A stretch of 64,000 nucleotides of DNA from Enterobacter oligotrophicus (GCF_009176645.1 NZ_AP019007.1:248001-312000); one strand, 5' to 3'. Shown: positions 45,153 through 54,161, numbered from the stretch's first letter. Made by a program: numbers and translations. The notes: generated by a model not told the origin, from the sequence alone.

Positions 45153-46004
45153 ATGAAGTTCACTCACCTTGCCGCACTGTGTACCCTTTTTACGCCAGCC
45201 GTTTTTGCCGCGCCGCTCACCATTGAAACTTACAACCCGCAGGAGAAAGGCATTTTTGCGGTCTCCTCCACGCTGGTTTACGGGCCTGAAGAGGCCGTGC
45301 TGTTTGATGCTCAATTCAGCGTGAAAGATGGCGAAGCGCTGGTCGAAAAAATCCGCCGCAGCGGCAAAATGCTCAACAAGATTGTGATCACCTCCGGCGA
45401 TCCGGATTTTTACTTTGGTCTGCAGCCGCTGGTTAAAGCCTTCCCCAATGCCAAAGTGGTAGCGACACAGCAGGTCGTTGATCATATCAACGCCACTAAA
45501 GACGCCAAACTCGCCTTCTGGGGGCCACAGATGAAAGACGGCGCGCCGACGACGATTGTGGTGCCGCAGGTCATCGCCTCCACCACGTTTTTGATCGATG
45601 GTGAGAAAGTGGATATCGAACATGCTGACAGCTATGCGGCTTTTGTGTGGGTCCCTTCGGCCAAAACCATTTTAGGGGGTACGGGTGTATCCTGGGGCAT
45701 ACACGTATGGACGGCGGACACGCAGACAAAAGCGAGCCGCCAGCAGTGGCAGCGCACGCTGGACGCAATGGCGGCCCATAAGCCAGAGCGCGTGATCCCA
45801 GGCCATTATCTCGGCACGCCTCCAGCGGGAACCGGGGCCATCGATTTTACGCGCCAGTATTTGCAGCAATTTGACGCTGCTCTGGCTAAAAATAAAGATT
45901 CGGCTGGCGTAATCAACACCATGAAAAAAGAAAATCCCGATCTGGCGGAAGAGAGCTCTCTGGCGTTAAGCGCCAAAGTAAATACTGGCGAGATGAAGTG
46001 GTAA
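45153..46004 (+). CDS. Exported MBL-fold protein lacking the HxHxDH metal motif
   Basis: A 283-residue protein with a Sec signal peptide (MKFTHLAALCTLFTPAVFAA). The fold is that of metallo-beta-lactamase hydrolases: AVLFDAQFS, then the metal-motif position reads TSGDPDFYFG instead of THxHxDHxxG, so all three histidines are replaced (S, D, F) while the Asp is kept. Downstream IEHADSYAAFVWVP keeps one His, the bridging Asp position reads GGT, and the final His is in VIPGHYLG. It may be a pseudoenzyme or use a different site. It is probably controlled by the divergent LysR protein. Confidence 0.82.
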   Translation: MKFTHLAALCTLFTPAVFAAPLTIETYNPQEKGIFAVSSTLVYGPEEAVLFDAQFSVKDGEALVEKIRRSGKMLNKIVITSGDPDFYFGLQPLVKAFPNAKVVATQQVVDHINATKDAKLAFWGPQMKDGAPTTIVVPQVIASTTFLIDGEKVDIEHADSYAAFVWVPSAKTILGGTGVSWGIHVWTADTQTKASRQQWQRTLDAMAAHKPERVIPGHYLGTPPAGTGAIDFTRQYLQQFDAALAKNKDSAGVINTMKKENPDLAEESSLALSAKVNTGEMKW

Positions 46005-46374
46005 TCGCGTAAACTTCTCCTGCTATATTTTTATAGCAGGAGAAAAAAACGAGAATCAACGGCAAGCAATATTACCCCTATTCTATTTTTCTAAACTCAA
46101 AAAATAATGATACGGCCCACGAGTCCCAACGCCCGTGCCAGCTACAAGCCCGCCGCACCCTGAGCTGGCAGTGTTCTCCTGACTTCTCCCGCCCCTTACA
46201 AAAAAAGACAAATTTACGTCACTGGACACCAAAAATTTAATTTTGTGCTACACAATGTGTTATTAATATTTCCAGGATGAATCTGAACCACATCAGCAGA
46301 AATATTTGTCACTCTGTTTGTGAATTACGTTTTTGCGAGCCGTACCATTAAACAGACAACGACACGGAGGCAGC
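46005..46374. other. 370-bp non-coding region before bdm
   Basis: It holds the hairpin at 46015-46044 and an AT-rich stretch around 46200-46300 that probably contains the bdm promoter and its long 5' leader. In E. coli bdm is under RcsB and its mRNA is cut by RNase III. No convincing RcsB box, open frame or RNA gene is visible by eye. Confidence 0.5.
46015..46044 (+). terminator. Hairpin after the MBL-fold gene
   Basis: TTCTCCTGCTATA (46015-46027) pairs perfectly with TATAGCAGGAGAA (46032-46044) around a TTTT loop, ten bases after the stop codon. An A-run rather than a T-run follows, so it may act as a stabilising 3' hairpin. Confidence 0.6.
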
Positions 46375-46590
46375 ATGTTTACTTATTACCCGGCAAATAC
46401 CACAGCAGCACAACCCGAACTCGTTAACGCGATTGCACAGGGTCTCCACGCTGAGCATGGAGCTGTGACTGAAGATGACATTTTGATGGAACTGACGAAG
46501 TGGGTGGAAGCCACAGACAATGACATCCTCAGTGACATCTATCAGCAGACCATCAACTATGTTGTCAGCGGGCAAAATGCCCCTTTGTAA
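46375..46590 (+). CDS. bdm: Biofilm-dependent modulation protein Bdm
   Basis: A 71-residue protein almost identical to E. coli Bdm (MFTYYPAN..., ending NYVVSGQNAPL, with TEDDILMELTKWVEATDND in the middle). ATG 46375 follows GGAGGCAGC; the frame extends 42 bases upstream but that start has no ribosome site. Bdm affects flagellar gene expression and biofilm formation and is controlled by Rcs and RNase III in E. coli. It is followed by sra, as in E. coli. Confidence 0.95.
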   Translation: MFTYYPANTTAAQPELVNAIAQGLHAEHGAVTEDDILMELTKWVEATDNDILSDIYQQTINYVVSGQNAPL

Positions 46591-46685
46591 AAACCTGCTA
46601 TGCTGGATCTGCAACCTAAGGGGTTACATTTCGTTTGCGAAAGCAAACTTGTCCTTAAAACTATCAACAGGATTGAGGAGTTAAC

Positions 46686-46823
46686 ATGAAATCGAACCGT
46701 CAGGCACGCCATATTCTGGGACTGAACTACAAGCTCTCTAATCAGCGTAAAGTGGTGATTGAGGGCGACAGCGAAACGCAAGTCACCCACGCCACCGGCA
46801 GGAAACGCCACGCAGGCAAGTAA
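46686..46823 (+). CDS. sra: Stationary-phase ribosome-associated protein SRA (S22)
   Basis: A 45-residue basic protein that reads [13 protein letters not shown]... and ends ...GRKRHAGK, matching E. coli Sra (RpsV) in length and in the conserved N-terminal 13 residues. GAGGAG precedes ATG 46686. Sra binds the 30S subunit in stationary phase. It lies between bdm and maeA, the E. coli order, and is followed by a strong terminator. Confidence 0.93.
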   Translation: MKSNRQARHILGLNYKLSNQRKVVIEGDSETQVTHATGRKRHAGK

Positions 46824-46843
46824 GTTCCGGTAAGAAATCCACG

Positions 46844-46875
46844 ACACCATCGGTAATCCCGATGGTGTTTTTTTT
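46844..46875 (+). terminator. Rho-independent terminator after sra
   Basis: ACACCATCGG (46844-46853) and CCGATGGTGT (46859-46868) form a 10-bp stem followed by a run of eight T residues. Confidence 0.95.
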
Positions 46876-46998
46876 ATGGGTTGCGGTAATTAACATTTAG
46901 CTCCTTTATAATACCGCCCGACCGCCCCCCGCAGAACAGGCCAGAAAGATGACAAACAGCAGTGTCAGGGACGGATCTTCAAAAAAAGAGTGAGTGAC

Positions 46999-48696
46999 AT
47001 GGACAACAAACTGAAAAAACATCGTTCCTTATATATCCCGTATGCCGGACCGGTTTTACTTGAATTCCCCCTGCTGAACAAAGGCAGTGCCTTCAGCATG
47101 GAAGAGCGCAGCAGCTTTAACCTGCTTGGCCTGCTGCCGGAGGTTGTTGAAACCATCGAAGAACAAGCAGAGCGCGCCTGGATACAGTATCAGGGCTTCA
47201 AAACCGAAATCGACAAGCACATCTACCTGCGTAACATCCAGGATACCAACGAAACCCTCTTCTACCGCCTTGTGCAAAACCATCTCGAAGAGATGATGCC
47301 GGTGATCTACACCCCTACGGTTGGCGCAGCCTGTGAACGCTTCTCTGAGATCTACCGTCGCTCCCGTGGCGTGTTCATCTCGTACCAGAACCGTCACAAC
47401 ATGGACGATATTCTGCAGAACGTGCCAAACCACAACATCAAAGTGATTGTGGTGACCGATGGCGAACGTATTCTGGGGCTAGGCGATCAGGGCATTGGCG
47501 GGATGGGGATCCCAATCGGGAAGCTCTCCCTGTACACCGCCTGCGGCGGCATCAGCCCGGCGTATACCCTGCCGGTGGTGCTGGATGTCGGCACCAACAA
47601 CCAGCAGTTGCTCAACGACCCGCTGTACATGGGCTGGCGTCATCCGCGTATTACTGATGATGAATACTATCAGTTTGTCGATGATTTCATTCAGGCCGTG
47701 AAGCATCGCTGGCCGGACGTTCTCCTCCAGTTCGAAGATTTCGCACAGAAAAACGCCATGCCGCTGCTGAACCGCTATCGCGACGAGATCTGCTCGTTTA
47801 ACGACGACATTCAGGGCACTGCGGCCGTAACCGTCGGCACTTTGATCGCTGCCAGCCGCGCGGCAGGAAGCCAGCTGAGCTATCAGAAAATTGTCTTCCT
47901 CGGCGCAGGCTCGGCCGGATGTGGTATCGCCGAGCAGATTATCGCCCAGACGCAGCGCGAAGGCTTAAGCGAAGAGCTGGCCCGTTCACGCGTCTTTATG
48001 GTTGACCGCTTCGGCCTGCTGACCGACGGCATGCCAAACCTGCTGCCGTTCCAGACCAAACTGGTGCAAAAGCGTGACAACCTGAAAAACTGGGATACCG
48101 ACAACGAGGTGCTCTCCCTGCTGGACGTGGTGCGCAACGTGAAGCCGGATATTTTGATTGGCGTTTCCGGGCAGACGGGTCTTTTCACCGAAGAGATCAT
48201 CCGCGAGATGCACAAACACTGTGCCCGCCCTATCGTAATGCCACTGTCTAACCCGACTTCCCGCGTTGAAGCGACGCCGCAGGACATCATCGCCTGGACC
48301 GAAGGCAATGCGCTGGTCGCCACCGGCAGCCCGTTCGATCCGGTTCTGTGGAAAGACAAACTTTATCCTGTCGCCCAGTGCAACAACTCCTATATCTTCC
48401 CCGGTATTGGTCTGGGCGTTATCGCCTCTGGCGCGTCGCGGATCACCGATGAAATGTTGATGTCTGCGAGCGAAACGCTGGCTAAACATTCACCGCTGGT
48501 GAATAACGGTGAAGGACTGGTGCTGCCGGAACTCAAAGATATCCATACGGTGTCACGTGCTATCGCTTTCGCGGTCGGCAAAATGGCCCAACAGCAGGGT
48601 GTCGCAGTAAAAACCTCTGCCGATGCGCTGCAGCAAGCGATCGACGATAACTTCTGGATGCCGGAATACCGGAGTTATCGACGCACATCAATATAA
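46999..48696 (+). CDS. maeA: NAD-dependent malic enzyme
   Basis: Oxidative decarboxylation of malate to pyruvate with NAD. The 565 residues from ATG 46999 equal the E. coli MaeA (SfcA) length; GTG 46990 in frame is a possible alternative. Recognisable blocks are [18 protein letters not shown] (malate site), [16 protein letters not shown], the divalent-metal motif [13 protein letters not shown] fold [14 protein letters not shown] and [11 protein letters not shown]. It is cytoplasmic and links the TCA cycle to pyruvate during gluconeogenic growth. It is followed by a CCCTCTCC-type hairpin. Confidence 0.97.
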   Translation: MDNKLKKHRSLYIPYAGPVLLEFPLLNKGSAFSMEERSSFNLLGLLPEVVETIEEQAERAWIQYQGFKTEIDKHIYLRNIQDTNETLFYRLVQNHLEEMMPVIYTPTVGAACERFSEIYRRSRGVFISYQNRHNMDDILQNVPNHNIKVIVVTDGERILGLGDQGIGGMGIPIGKLSLYTACGGISPAYTLPVVLDVGTNNQQLLNDPLYMGWRHPRITDDEYYQFVDDFIQAVKHRWPDVLLQFEDFAQKNAMPLLNRYRDEICSFNDDIQGTAAVTVGTLIAASRAAGSQLSYQKIVFLGAGSAGCGIAEQIIAQTQREGLSEELARSRVFMVDRFGLLTDGMPNLLPFQTKLVQKRDNLKNWDTDNEVLSLLDVVRNVKPDILIGVSGQTGLFTEEIIREMHKHCARPIVMPLSNPTSRVEATPQDIIAWTEGNALVATGSPFDPVLWKDKLYPVAQCNNSYIFPGIGLGVIASGASRITDEMLMSASETLAKHSPLVNNGEGLVLPELKDIHTVSRAIAFAVGKMAQQQGVAVKTSADALQQAIDDNFWMPEYRSYRRTSI

Positions 48697-48713
48697 TTGT
48701 TAGGACAGATGGC

Positions 48714-48734
48714 CCCTCTCCCACGGGGAGAGGG
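48714..48734. terminator. CCCTCTCC-type hairpin after maeA
   Basis: CCCTCTCCC (48714-48722) and GGGAGAGGG (48726-48734) form a 9-bp stem with loop ACG. A closely related hairpin lies after adhP (52279-52300). Such elements recur between genes in enteric genomes. Confidence 0.65.
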
Positions 48735-49127
48735 ACGTTCAAAATCATTGGCTATATTTCAATCATTCACTATGTGTGACATCTGGAACATAACGGAATA
48801 GTTATTAATAGTATTGTCGAAAAAGAAGCTGAGTCGTAAATAAAAATTTAAAACATTCAAAGCCCCTTTTAAATTTCATGTTCCGAATAGCATATCAATG
48901 CGATTCGGATTTTATTTGTGGTTAATAAATTGCAGTTACGGCTTCTTTTATTTTTCATTAATTTCTCCATTTGGTTGTTGCGTATCAACAGCGCCAAAGG
49001 CATCTTCGACAATAAACATTAGTAATTGATAATGGTCCCAAAACCAACTCAATGACTAGCCAAACGCCGTTTCCCCCGCTACACTCACCTCATCCATTAA
49101 CCTACTGAATATATAAGGAGGCCAATT
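48735..49127. other. AT-rich non-coding region before the leader ORF
   Basis: About 390 bp with base composition clearly more AT-rich than its surroundings, especially 48780-49000. No open frame of note is seen in it. It probably contains the promoter of the leader ORF and ABC-F gene. The AT-richness fits an H-NS-bound or acquired segment between maeA and adhP, which are adjacent in E. coli apart from short genes. Confidence 0.5.
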
Positions 49128-49211
49128 ATGCTGTACTGTGAAATTTTCAATGTTTCACATACATTTGGTGATCGCACCTGCTCAGGCGTTATCGATATCG
49201 TGCTGCGATAA
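49128..49211 (+). CDS. 27-codon leader ORF upstream of the ABC-F gene
   Basis: ATG 49128 follows a very strong AAGGAGG ribosome site at 7-bp spacing and encodes MLYCEIFNVSHTFGD and twelve more residues ending VIDIVLR, then TAA at 49209. It does not match any leader peptide I remember. It ends 115 bp before the ABC-F start. Its last codons and stop codon lie in one arm of a long-range helix with the leader at 49266-49278. It probably acts as a regulatory peptide, by analogy with the leader ORFs of antibiotic-resistance ABC-F genes. Confidence 0.6.
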   Translation: MLYCEIFNVSHTFGDRTCSGVIDIVLR

Positions 49212-49278
49212 CTTCTGCTTGAGCGAAGACACCAACCCCTGAAATCCCTTCCCTCGGGCTTACTGAGTTATCGTCAGC
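49202..49278 (+). promoter_or_regulatory. Long-range leader helix spanning the leader ORF stop codon
   Basis: GCTGCGATAACT (49202-49213) can pair with AGTTATCG-T-CAGC (49266-49278), 12 bp with one bulged T. The TAA stop of the leader ORF is inside the left arm. A second hairpin, AGGCAT (49290-49295) with ATGCCT (49300-49305), follows just before the weak ABC-F ribosome site. A ribosome paused at the leader end would melt the first helix. Confidence 0.5.
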
Positions 49279-49326
49279 GATGTTTGGCGAGGCATAAACA
49301 TGCCTGTAACTCCTGGGTAAGCAACA

Positions 49327-51036
49327 ATGAGCACTTTACTCACTGCACAATCTTTACGTGTTGATACGGCGTTTGGCACGCTCTTCAATTCTCTCTCCTT
49401 TACGCTGAAAAAAGGCGACCGCATTGGTTTGCTGGGCGATAACGGCTGCGGCAAAAGTACGCTTTTGAAGGTACTGGACGGCACAGTCTCCCCCGTAGCC
49501 GGAACGGTAGCACTGGCCGGACACTGCCTGCTGGCGCGCGTTGAGCAACATTTGCCGGAGGCGGTTTATCCGCTCACTTTGCGGGATGCGGTACTGGCGC
49601 AATTATCACCCGGCGAACGTGACAGCCTGCGCTGGAAAGCCGAAACGCTGCTGGCGGGCATGGGTTTCACGTCACAGGACATGGCGCTGCAAGCGGCCAC
49701 GCTGAGCGGTGGCCAGCACACCCGCCTGCTGCTGGCGCGCGCGTTGATTAGCGAACCGGATCTGCTGTTACTGGATGAACCGAGCAACCATCTCGATCTC
49801 CCCACTATGCTCTGGCTGGAGCAATTCTTACAGAACTGGTCCGGCAGCTTTGTCCTGGTTTCGCATGACAGGCAACTGCTGGATGCTGTCACCAACGGAA
49901 GCTGGATCATGCGGGATAAGACGCTGCACTATTTTGCGCTTCCCTGCACGGTCGCACGCAAGGCGCTGGTTGCAAAAGACGAAAGCGATGCGCTGCGCCA
50001 CAAAGCGGAGCAAAAGGAGATCGACCGCGTCGCCGCCAGCGCCAAAAGACTGGCGACCTGGGGCAAGGTCTACGACAACGAAGATCTGGCCCGCAAAGCG
50101 AAACAGATGGAAAAACAGGTCGAACGGCTGAAGGAGAGCCAGACGGAGGTCACGACAGGTAGCCCGTGGACACTCACCCTGCGCGGCGACGCGCTACGGG
50201 CTGACCGTCTGCTGGAGATGGAAAGCCTCGGCGTGCCGCCCGCGCCAGGATTACCTGACCTGTTCAACATCGACATTGCTCGTCTCAAAAGCGGCGATCG
50301 CATCGCGATTGTCGGCCGTAATGGCTGCGGAAAATCGTCGCTGATGAAACTGATCTGGCGGCATTTTACTGGCGAACAGGCGGAAGCTGGGCTGAAAATC
50401 CATCCGCGCGTATCGCCAGGCTATTACGACCAGACACTGCACCAGTTGCCGGATGATGCTTCGCTGCTGGATGCGCTGGAGCCGTTTGCACCCGATCCGC
50501 AAAATCGTAAGATGGCGCTCATTAGCGCTGGTTTCCCGTGGGCGCGTCACGGGCAAAAAGTCAGCAAACTGAGCGGCGGTGAACGCTCTCGCCTGCTGTT
50601 TGTCGGCCTGACGCTCGCCCGCTATAGCCTGCTGATGCTCGATGAGCCCACTAACCATCTGGACATGGAAGGCAAAGAGGCACTGGCAGAAACCCTGCAA
50701 CAGTTCGAGGGCGGCGTGCTGCTGGTCAGCCACGATCGTCAGTTAATTAGCCAGAGCTGTAACCGTTTCTGGCTGATTGAAGACGGAATGTTGAGCGAAT
50801 GGCACGACTCTGAAGCGGTATTTGAACGACTGCGAGAACGCGCGGGCCAGACATTACCGACGGCTTCGCCAGCGGCGGCAGACGCTCACTCTTCGAACGT
50901 TGACGATCTGCTGGAACGTCTTGTTGCGCTGGAAACGCTGCTGGAAGACGATTTGGCGCGTAAGCCGAAGCACCAAAAGCCGCATTTACAGGCGCAATGG
51001 CGTAAAGAAATTGAGCGGATAGAAACACAACTGTAA
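49327..51036 (+). CDS. ABC-F family ATPase
   Basis: A 569-residue soluble protein with two ABC ATPase domains and no membrane helices, the ABC-F layout of translation factors that bind the ribosomal E site. Domain 1: Walker A GDNGCGKST, signature LSGGQHTRLLLARAL, Walker B LLLLDEPSNHLDLPT. Domain 2: GRNGCGKSS, LSGGERSRLLFVGL, LLMLDEPTNHLDMEG. The linker between them (about 190-310) is basic and helical, as expected for the P-site tRNA interaction motif, and the C-terminus is a short coiled coil. It is not EttA, YheS, YbiT or Uup by eye. Ribosome rescue or antibiotic protection is possible but unproven. Its own ribosome site is weak. Confidence 0.9.
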   Translation: MSTLLTAQSLRVDTAFGTLFNSLSFTLKKGDRIGLLGDNGCGKSTLLKVLDGTVSPVAGTVALAGHCLLARVEQHLPEAVYPLTLRDAVLAQLSPGERDSLRWKAETLLAGMGFTSQDMALQAATLSGGQHTRLLLARALISEPDLLLLDEPSNHLDLPTMLWLEQFLQNWSGSFVLVSHDRQLLDAVTNGSWIMRDKTLHYFALPCTVARKALVAKDESDALRHKAEQKEIDRVAASAKRLATWGKVYDNEDLARKAKQMEKQVERLKESQTEVTTGSPWTLTLRGDALRADRLLEMESLGVPPAPGLPDLFNIDIARLKSGDRIAIVGRNGCGKSSLMKLIWRHFTGEQAEAGLKIHPRVSPGYYDQTLHQLPDDASLLDALEPFAPDPQNRKMALISAGFPWARHGQKVSKLSGGERSRLLFVGLTLARYSLLMLDEPTNHLDMEGKEALAETLQQFEGGVLLVSHDRQLISQSCNRFWLIEDGMLSEWHDSEAVFERLRERAGQTLPTASPAAADAHSSNVDDLLERLVALETLLEDDLARKPKHQKPHLQAQWRKEIERIETQL

Positions 51037-51042
51037 GTCTGC

Positions 51043-51064
51043 GCCCGGCGGTCCCCCGCCGGGC
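51043..51064 (+). terminator. GC-rich terminator hairpin after the ABC-F gene
   Basis: GCCCGGCGG (51043-51051) and CCGCCGGGC (51056-51064) form a 9-bp stem with loop TCCC, six bases after the stop. Only a short T-rich stretch follows. Confidence 0.65.
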
Positions 51065-51255
51065 CAGTTAATTTCTGCGGTTTCTGGCAGAATTTTCCAC
51101 CCTTTATTGTTAGTAGAACGCTGTATTCTTTATCCGAAATCGAATCAAATGATGACATTATGTTGCTGTCGCCTTGCATTACAGCGCCAAAGTATTAATC
51201 CTTAAGAGGTATTACACCTGCTATGCAGATTCTTATCATGAACAAGGAGATACAC

Positions 51256-52266
51256 ATGAAGGCTGCTGTTGTTACTCAGGATCATCAGGTCAATGTTGCC
51301 GAAAAAAACTTACGCCCTCTTAAGCATGGAGAAGCGCTGCTGAAGATGGAATGCTGTGGCGTTTGCCATACCGATCTTCACGTAAAAAATGGCGATTTTG
51401 GCGACAAGACTGGCGTGATCCTGGGCCATGAAGGGATTGGTATCGTGAAAGAGATTGGTCCTGGCGTCACGTCACTGAAAGTGGGCGATCGCGCAAGCGT
51501 GGCATGGTTCTTCGAAGGTTGTGGACACTGTGAATATTGTAATACCGGCAACGAAACCCTGTGTCGCGCCGTGAAAAACGCAGGATATTCCGTTGACGGC
51601 GGCATGGCTGAAGAGTGCATTGTTACTGCCGATTACTCGGTAAAAGTACCGGATGGTCTCGATTCTGCCGCTGCCAGCAGCATCACCTGTGCCGGGGTCA
51701 CCACCTACAAAGCGGTGAAAGTTTCCGATATTAAACCAGGCCAGTGGATTGCGATTTATGGTCTGGGCGGGCTGGGTAACCTTGCCCTGCAATACGCTAA
51801 AAATGTCTTTAACGCCAGGGTCATCGCTATCGACGTGAATGATGAACAGTTGAAGCTGGCGGCCAGCATGGGTGCGGATTTGACCGTGAACTCCCGCAGT
51901 GAAGATGCCGCGAAAGTCATTCAGGAGAAAACCGGCGGCGCACACGCTGCAGTCGTCACGGCTGTCGCGAAAGCGGCATTTAACTCCGCAGTAGATGCCG
52001 TGCGTGCCGGAGGACGTGTGGTGGCCGTCGGCCTGCCGCCGGAAGCGATGAGCCTTGATATTCCACGTCTGGTCCTGGACGGTATTCAGGTCGTAGGGTC
52101 GCTGGTCGGCACTCGTCAGGATCTGCTGGAAGCGTTCCAGTTTGCTGCGGAAGGCAAGGTTGTACCGAAAGTCACAATGCGTCCATTAGAGGACATTAAC
52201 GCCATCTTTAAAGAGATGGAACAGGGCCAAATCCGTGGCCGTATGGTGATTGATTTACGCTCGTAA
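51256..52266 (+). CDS. adhP: Propanol-preferring alcohol dehydrogenase AdhP
   Basis: A 336-residue zinc-dependent medium-chain alcohol dehydrogenase, NAD-linked, acting on ethanol and propanol. ATG 51256 ([14 protein letters not shown]) follows AAGGAGA and gives the E. coli length. The catalytic zinc motif is [10 protein letters not shown] with GHEGIG, the structural zinc cluster [15 protein letters not shown], and the Rossmann motif GLGGLG. The maeA-adhP neighbourhood is conserved with E. coli, interrupted here by the ABC-F unit. Confidence 0.97.
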   Translation: MKAAVVTQDHQVNVAEKNLRPLKHGEALLKMECCGVCHTDLHVKNGDFGDKTGVILGHEGIGIVKEIGPGVTSLKVGDRASVAWFFEGCGHCEYCNTGNETLCRAVKNAGYSVDGGMAEECIVTADYSVKVPDGLDSAAASSITCAGVTTYKAVKVSDIKPGQWIAIYGLGGLGNLALQYAKNVFNARVIAIDVNDEQLKLAASMGADLTVNSRSEDAAKVIQEKTGGAHAAVVTAVAKAAFNSAVDAVRAGGRVVAVGLPPEAMSLDIPRLVLDGIQVVGSLVGTRQDLLEAFQFAAEGKVVPKVTMRPLEDINAIFKEMEQGQIRGRMVIDLRS

Positions 52267-52278
52267 ACCGTTAAAAAT

Positions 52279-52300
52279 GCCCTCTCTCCAGGGAGAGGGC
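52279..52300. terminator. CCCTCTC-type hairpin between adhP and the Rrf2 gene
   Basis: GCCCTCTC (52279-52286) and GAGAGGGC (52293-52300) form an 8-bp stem, seven bases before the stop of the convergent Rrf2 gene. It resembles the hairpin after maeA. Confidence 0.65.
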
Positions 52301-52306
52301 AAGCAA

Positions 52307-52816
52307 TCAGGACGCGCTGCGTCTGTCTGCAATCCACTCCTGTACTTCAATCTGGAAGGTATCCGGCGCTTTGCGGTACATTTTGCGAGCCAGGTCGAGA
52401 ATAGTATGGCGCGCTAACTCCTCTTCCATCCGCTGCTGTGCGCTGTCCATAACCGAGCGCACACCACACGGGCCGTCACACACCCACGCCGGAGGAGCGT
52501 CGTCAAATACGGCCAGCCGCTGACGCACTTCCCGACACTCAAACATATTCTTCTCTCCGTCAATGGCATGCGCCACATCCAGTACGGAGATCAACTCCGC
52601 CGGACGCGCCAGCTTAAAACCACCGCCCTTGCCTTCGGTACTGATCACCAGCCCGGCACGCGACAAACGGGTGAAGATCTTTCCCAGGTAGTCATATGGC
52701 ACACCCTGCAGGGCCGCCATTTCCCGGACGCTCATCTCACGTTCGTTGCCTCTGGCATCCACCATACACATCAGACTATGGATGCCGTATTCCACACCGG
52801 AACTGTAAAAAGCCAT
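52307..52816 (-). CDS. Rrf2-family regulator, probable iron-sulfur sensor
   Basis: A 169-residue winged-helix regulator. ATG 52816 (MAFYSSGVEYGIHSLM) has CGGAG upstream; the frame extends ten codons further without a ribosome site. The Rrf2 HTH is in SVREMAALQGVPYDYLGKIFTRLSRAGLV, followed by the wing EGKGGGFKLARP. Three cysteines in the loop (MFECRE, then VCDGPCG) match the cluster-binding arrangement of IscR/NsrR-type proteins, so redox, nitric oxide or cluster status may be sensed. It is divergent from an NDH-2-like flavoprotein; repeated TAACTCCGA motifs between them suggest that it controls both. Confidence 0.9.
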   Translation of the reverse strand: MAFYSSGVEYGIHSLMCMVDARGNEREMSVREMAALQGVPYDYLGKIFTRLSRAGLVISTEGKGGGFKLARPAELISVLDVAHAIDGEKNMFECREVRQRLAVFDDAPPAWVCDGPCGVRSVMDSAQQRMEEELARHTILDLARKMYRKAPDTFQIEVQEWIADRRSAS

Positions 52817-52819
52817 GGT

Positions 52820-52898
52820 TAACTCCGAAGTTACTGTTGCGGCCATTATAACGATTTTTAACTCAGAAAGAAGTTGTCGCAGTTAACTCCGACAAGTA
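52820..52898. promoter_or_regulatory. Repeated TAACTC motifs, candidate Rrf2 operators
   Basis: TAACTCCGAAGTTA (52820-52833) is an imperfect dyad three bases from the Rrf2 start codon. TAACTC recurs at 52859 (paired with GAAGTTG) and at 52884 (TAACTCCGACAAGTA). The three sites lie between the divergent Rrf2 and flavoprotein genes. Confidence 0.5.
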
Positions 52899-52948
52899 TA
52901 GTGGCAGTTATGTCAGACATACAGCCTGACTGTTAAAAAGGATCGAAC

Positions 52949-54151
52949 ATGAAGAAGCAAATTTTAATTGTGGGTAGTGGTTTTTCCGGAATGTGGGCTG
53001 CGGTGAGTGCCGCGCGACTGGCAGAACAGGAAGGCAATAACGGCCTCAAGATTGCCGTGCTGGCTCCCGCCCCGGAACTGCGCGTTCGCCCACGCTTCTA
53101 TGAAGAGAAAGTTTCATCGCTGGTCGCCCCGCTCACCGACCTGTTTACCAAACTGAATATTGAATTTATCGCCGGCAGTGCTGAACACATTGATGCAAAA
53201 GAGAAAACTGTATCATACCGCGATGCAAACGGCGCTAAGGCAACGGTGTCCTGCGAACGCTTAGTGCTGGCGACAGGCAGCCAGACCAGACGCCCTCCGG
53301 TTGCCGGACTGGCCGAATACGCGTTTGATATTGACCAGCTGGAATCAGCCCGGCGGTTCGAACAGCACCTTGATTCGCTGGTCGATCGCCCGTCCACTCC
53401 TGAGCGCAATACCGTTGTGGTCTGCGGTGGTGGTTTTACCGGTATTGAACTGGCAACCGAACTCCCTGCCCGCCTTCGCGCACGTTTTGGTGATGAAACA
53501 AAGACTAATATTATCGTAGTTGAAAGAGGTGCAGTCATTGGCGGTCGCTACAGCGAAGCGTTGCGCAAAACCATAGAAGATGCCAGCAACGAACTGGGCA
53601 TTGAATGGCGTCTGAACAGTGAAATCGAGGCTATTGACGCAACAGGCGTGACGCTGAAAAACGGTGAGCGAATTGCATCATCGACGGTTGTCTGGACGGC
53701 GGGCGTTGAGGCGAATCCCCTCAGCCAGCAGATCGCGGGCGAACGTGACACGCAGGGCCGTCTCATCGTTACTGAGTATCTGCAGGTGCCAGCACATCCT
53801 GACGTTTACGCCACCGGCGACATGGCGCACGCCAAAACAGACGACAAGGGCAATACCGCGCTGATGACCTGCCAGCACGCAATCCAGTTGGGTAAGTTTG
53901 CCGGTCACAACGCTGCAGCCAGTCTGTTAAACGTCGAACCCTATCCTTATCGTCAGGTGAACTACGTCACCTGCCTGGATTTAGGTGCCTGGGGCGCGGT
54001 GTATACCGAAGGGTGGGAACAGGTGGTGAAATCGGTTCGTGACGACGCGAAGAAGATCAAAATCGCCATTACCAATGAGCTGATTTACCCACCAGCAGCC
54101 GATCGCACCCTCGCGTTTGCCGCTGCCGATCCGCTGGCAAAATTTGTCTAG
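52949..54151 (+). CDS. NDH-2-like FAD-dependent NAD(P)H oxidoreductase
   Basis: A 400-residue flavoprotein of the pyridine nucleotide-disulfide/NDH-2 superfamily. The FAD motif is at the N-terminus (ILIVGSGFSGMWAA), the NAD(P)H-binding motif in the middle (VVVCGGGFTGIELATELPARL) and the second FAD motif near the C-terminus (VYATGDMAHA). No transmembrane helix is seen. There is no redox CxxxxC, so it is not a disulfide reductase; a type II NADH:quinone oxidoreductase or a related dehydrogenase is likely. AAGGAT precedes ATG 52949. It is divergent from the Rrf2 regulator and probably under its control. Confidence 0.88.
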   Translation: MKKQILIVGSGFSGMWAAVSAARLAEQEGNNGLKIAVLAPAPELRVRPRFYEEKVSSLVAPLTDLFTKLNIEFIAGSAEHIDAKEKTVSYRDANGAKATVSCERLVLATGSQTRRPPVAGLAEYAFDIDQLESARRFEQHLDSLVDRPSTPERNTVVVCGGGFTGIELATELPARLRARFGDETKTNIIVVERGAVIGGRYSEALRKTIEDASNELGIEWRLNSEIEAIDATGVTLKNGERIASSTVVWTAGVEANPLSQQIAGERDTQGRLIVTEYLQVPAHPDVYATGDMAHAKTDDKGNTALMTCQHAIQLGKFAGHNAAASLLNVEPYPYRQVNYVTCLDLGAWGAVYTEGWEQVVKSVRDDAKKIKIAITNELIYPPAADRTLAFAAADPLAKFV

Positions 54152-54161
54152 TCTCCTGCTA

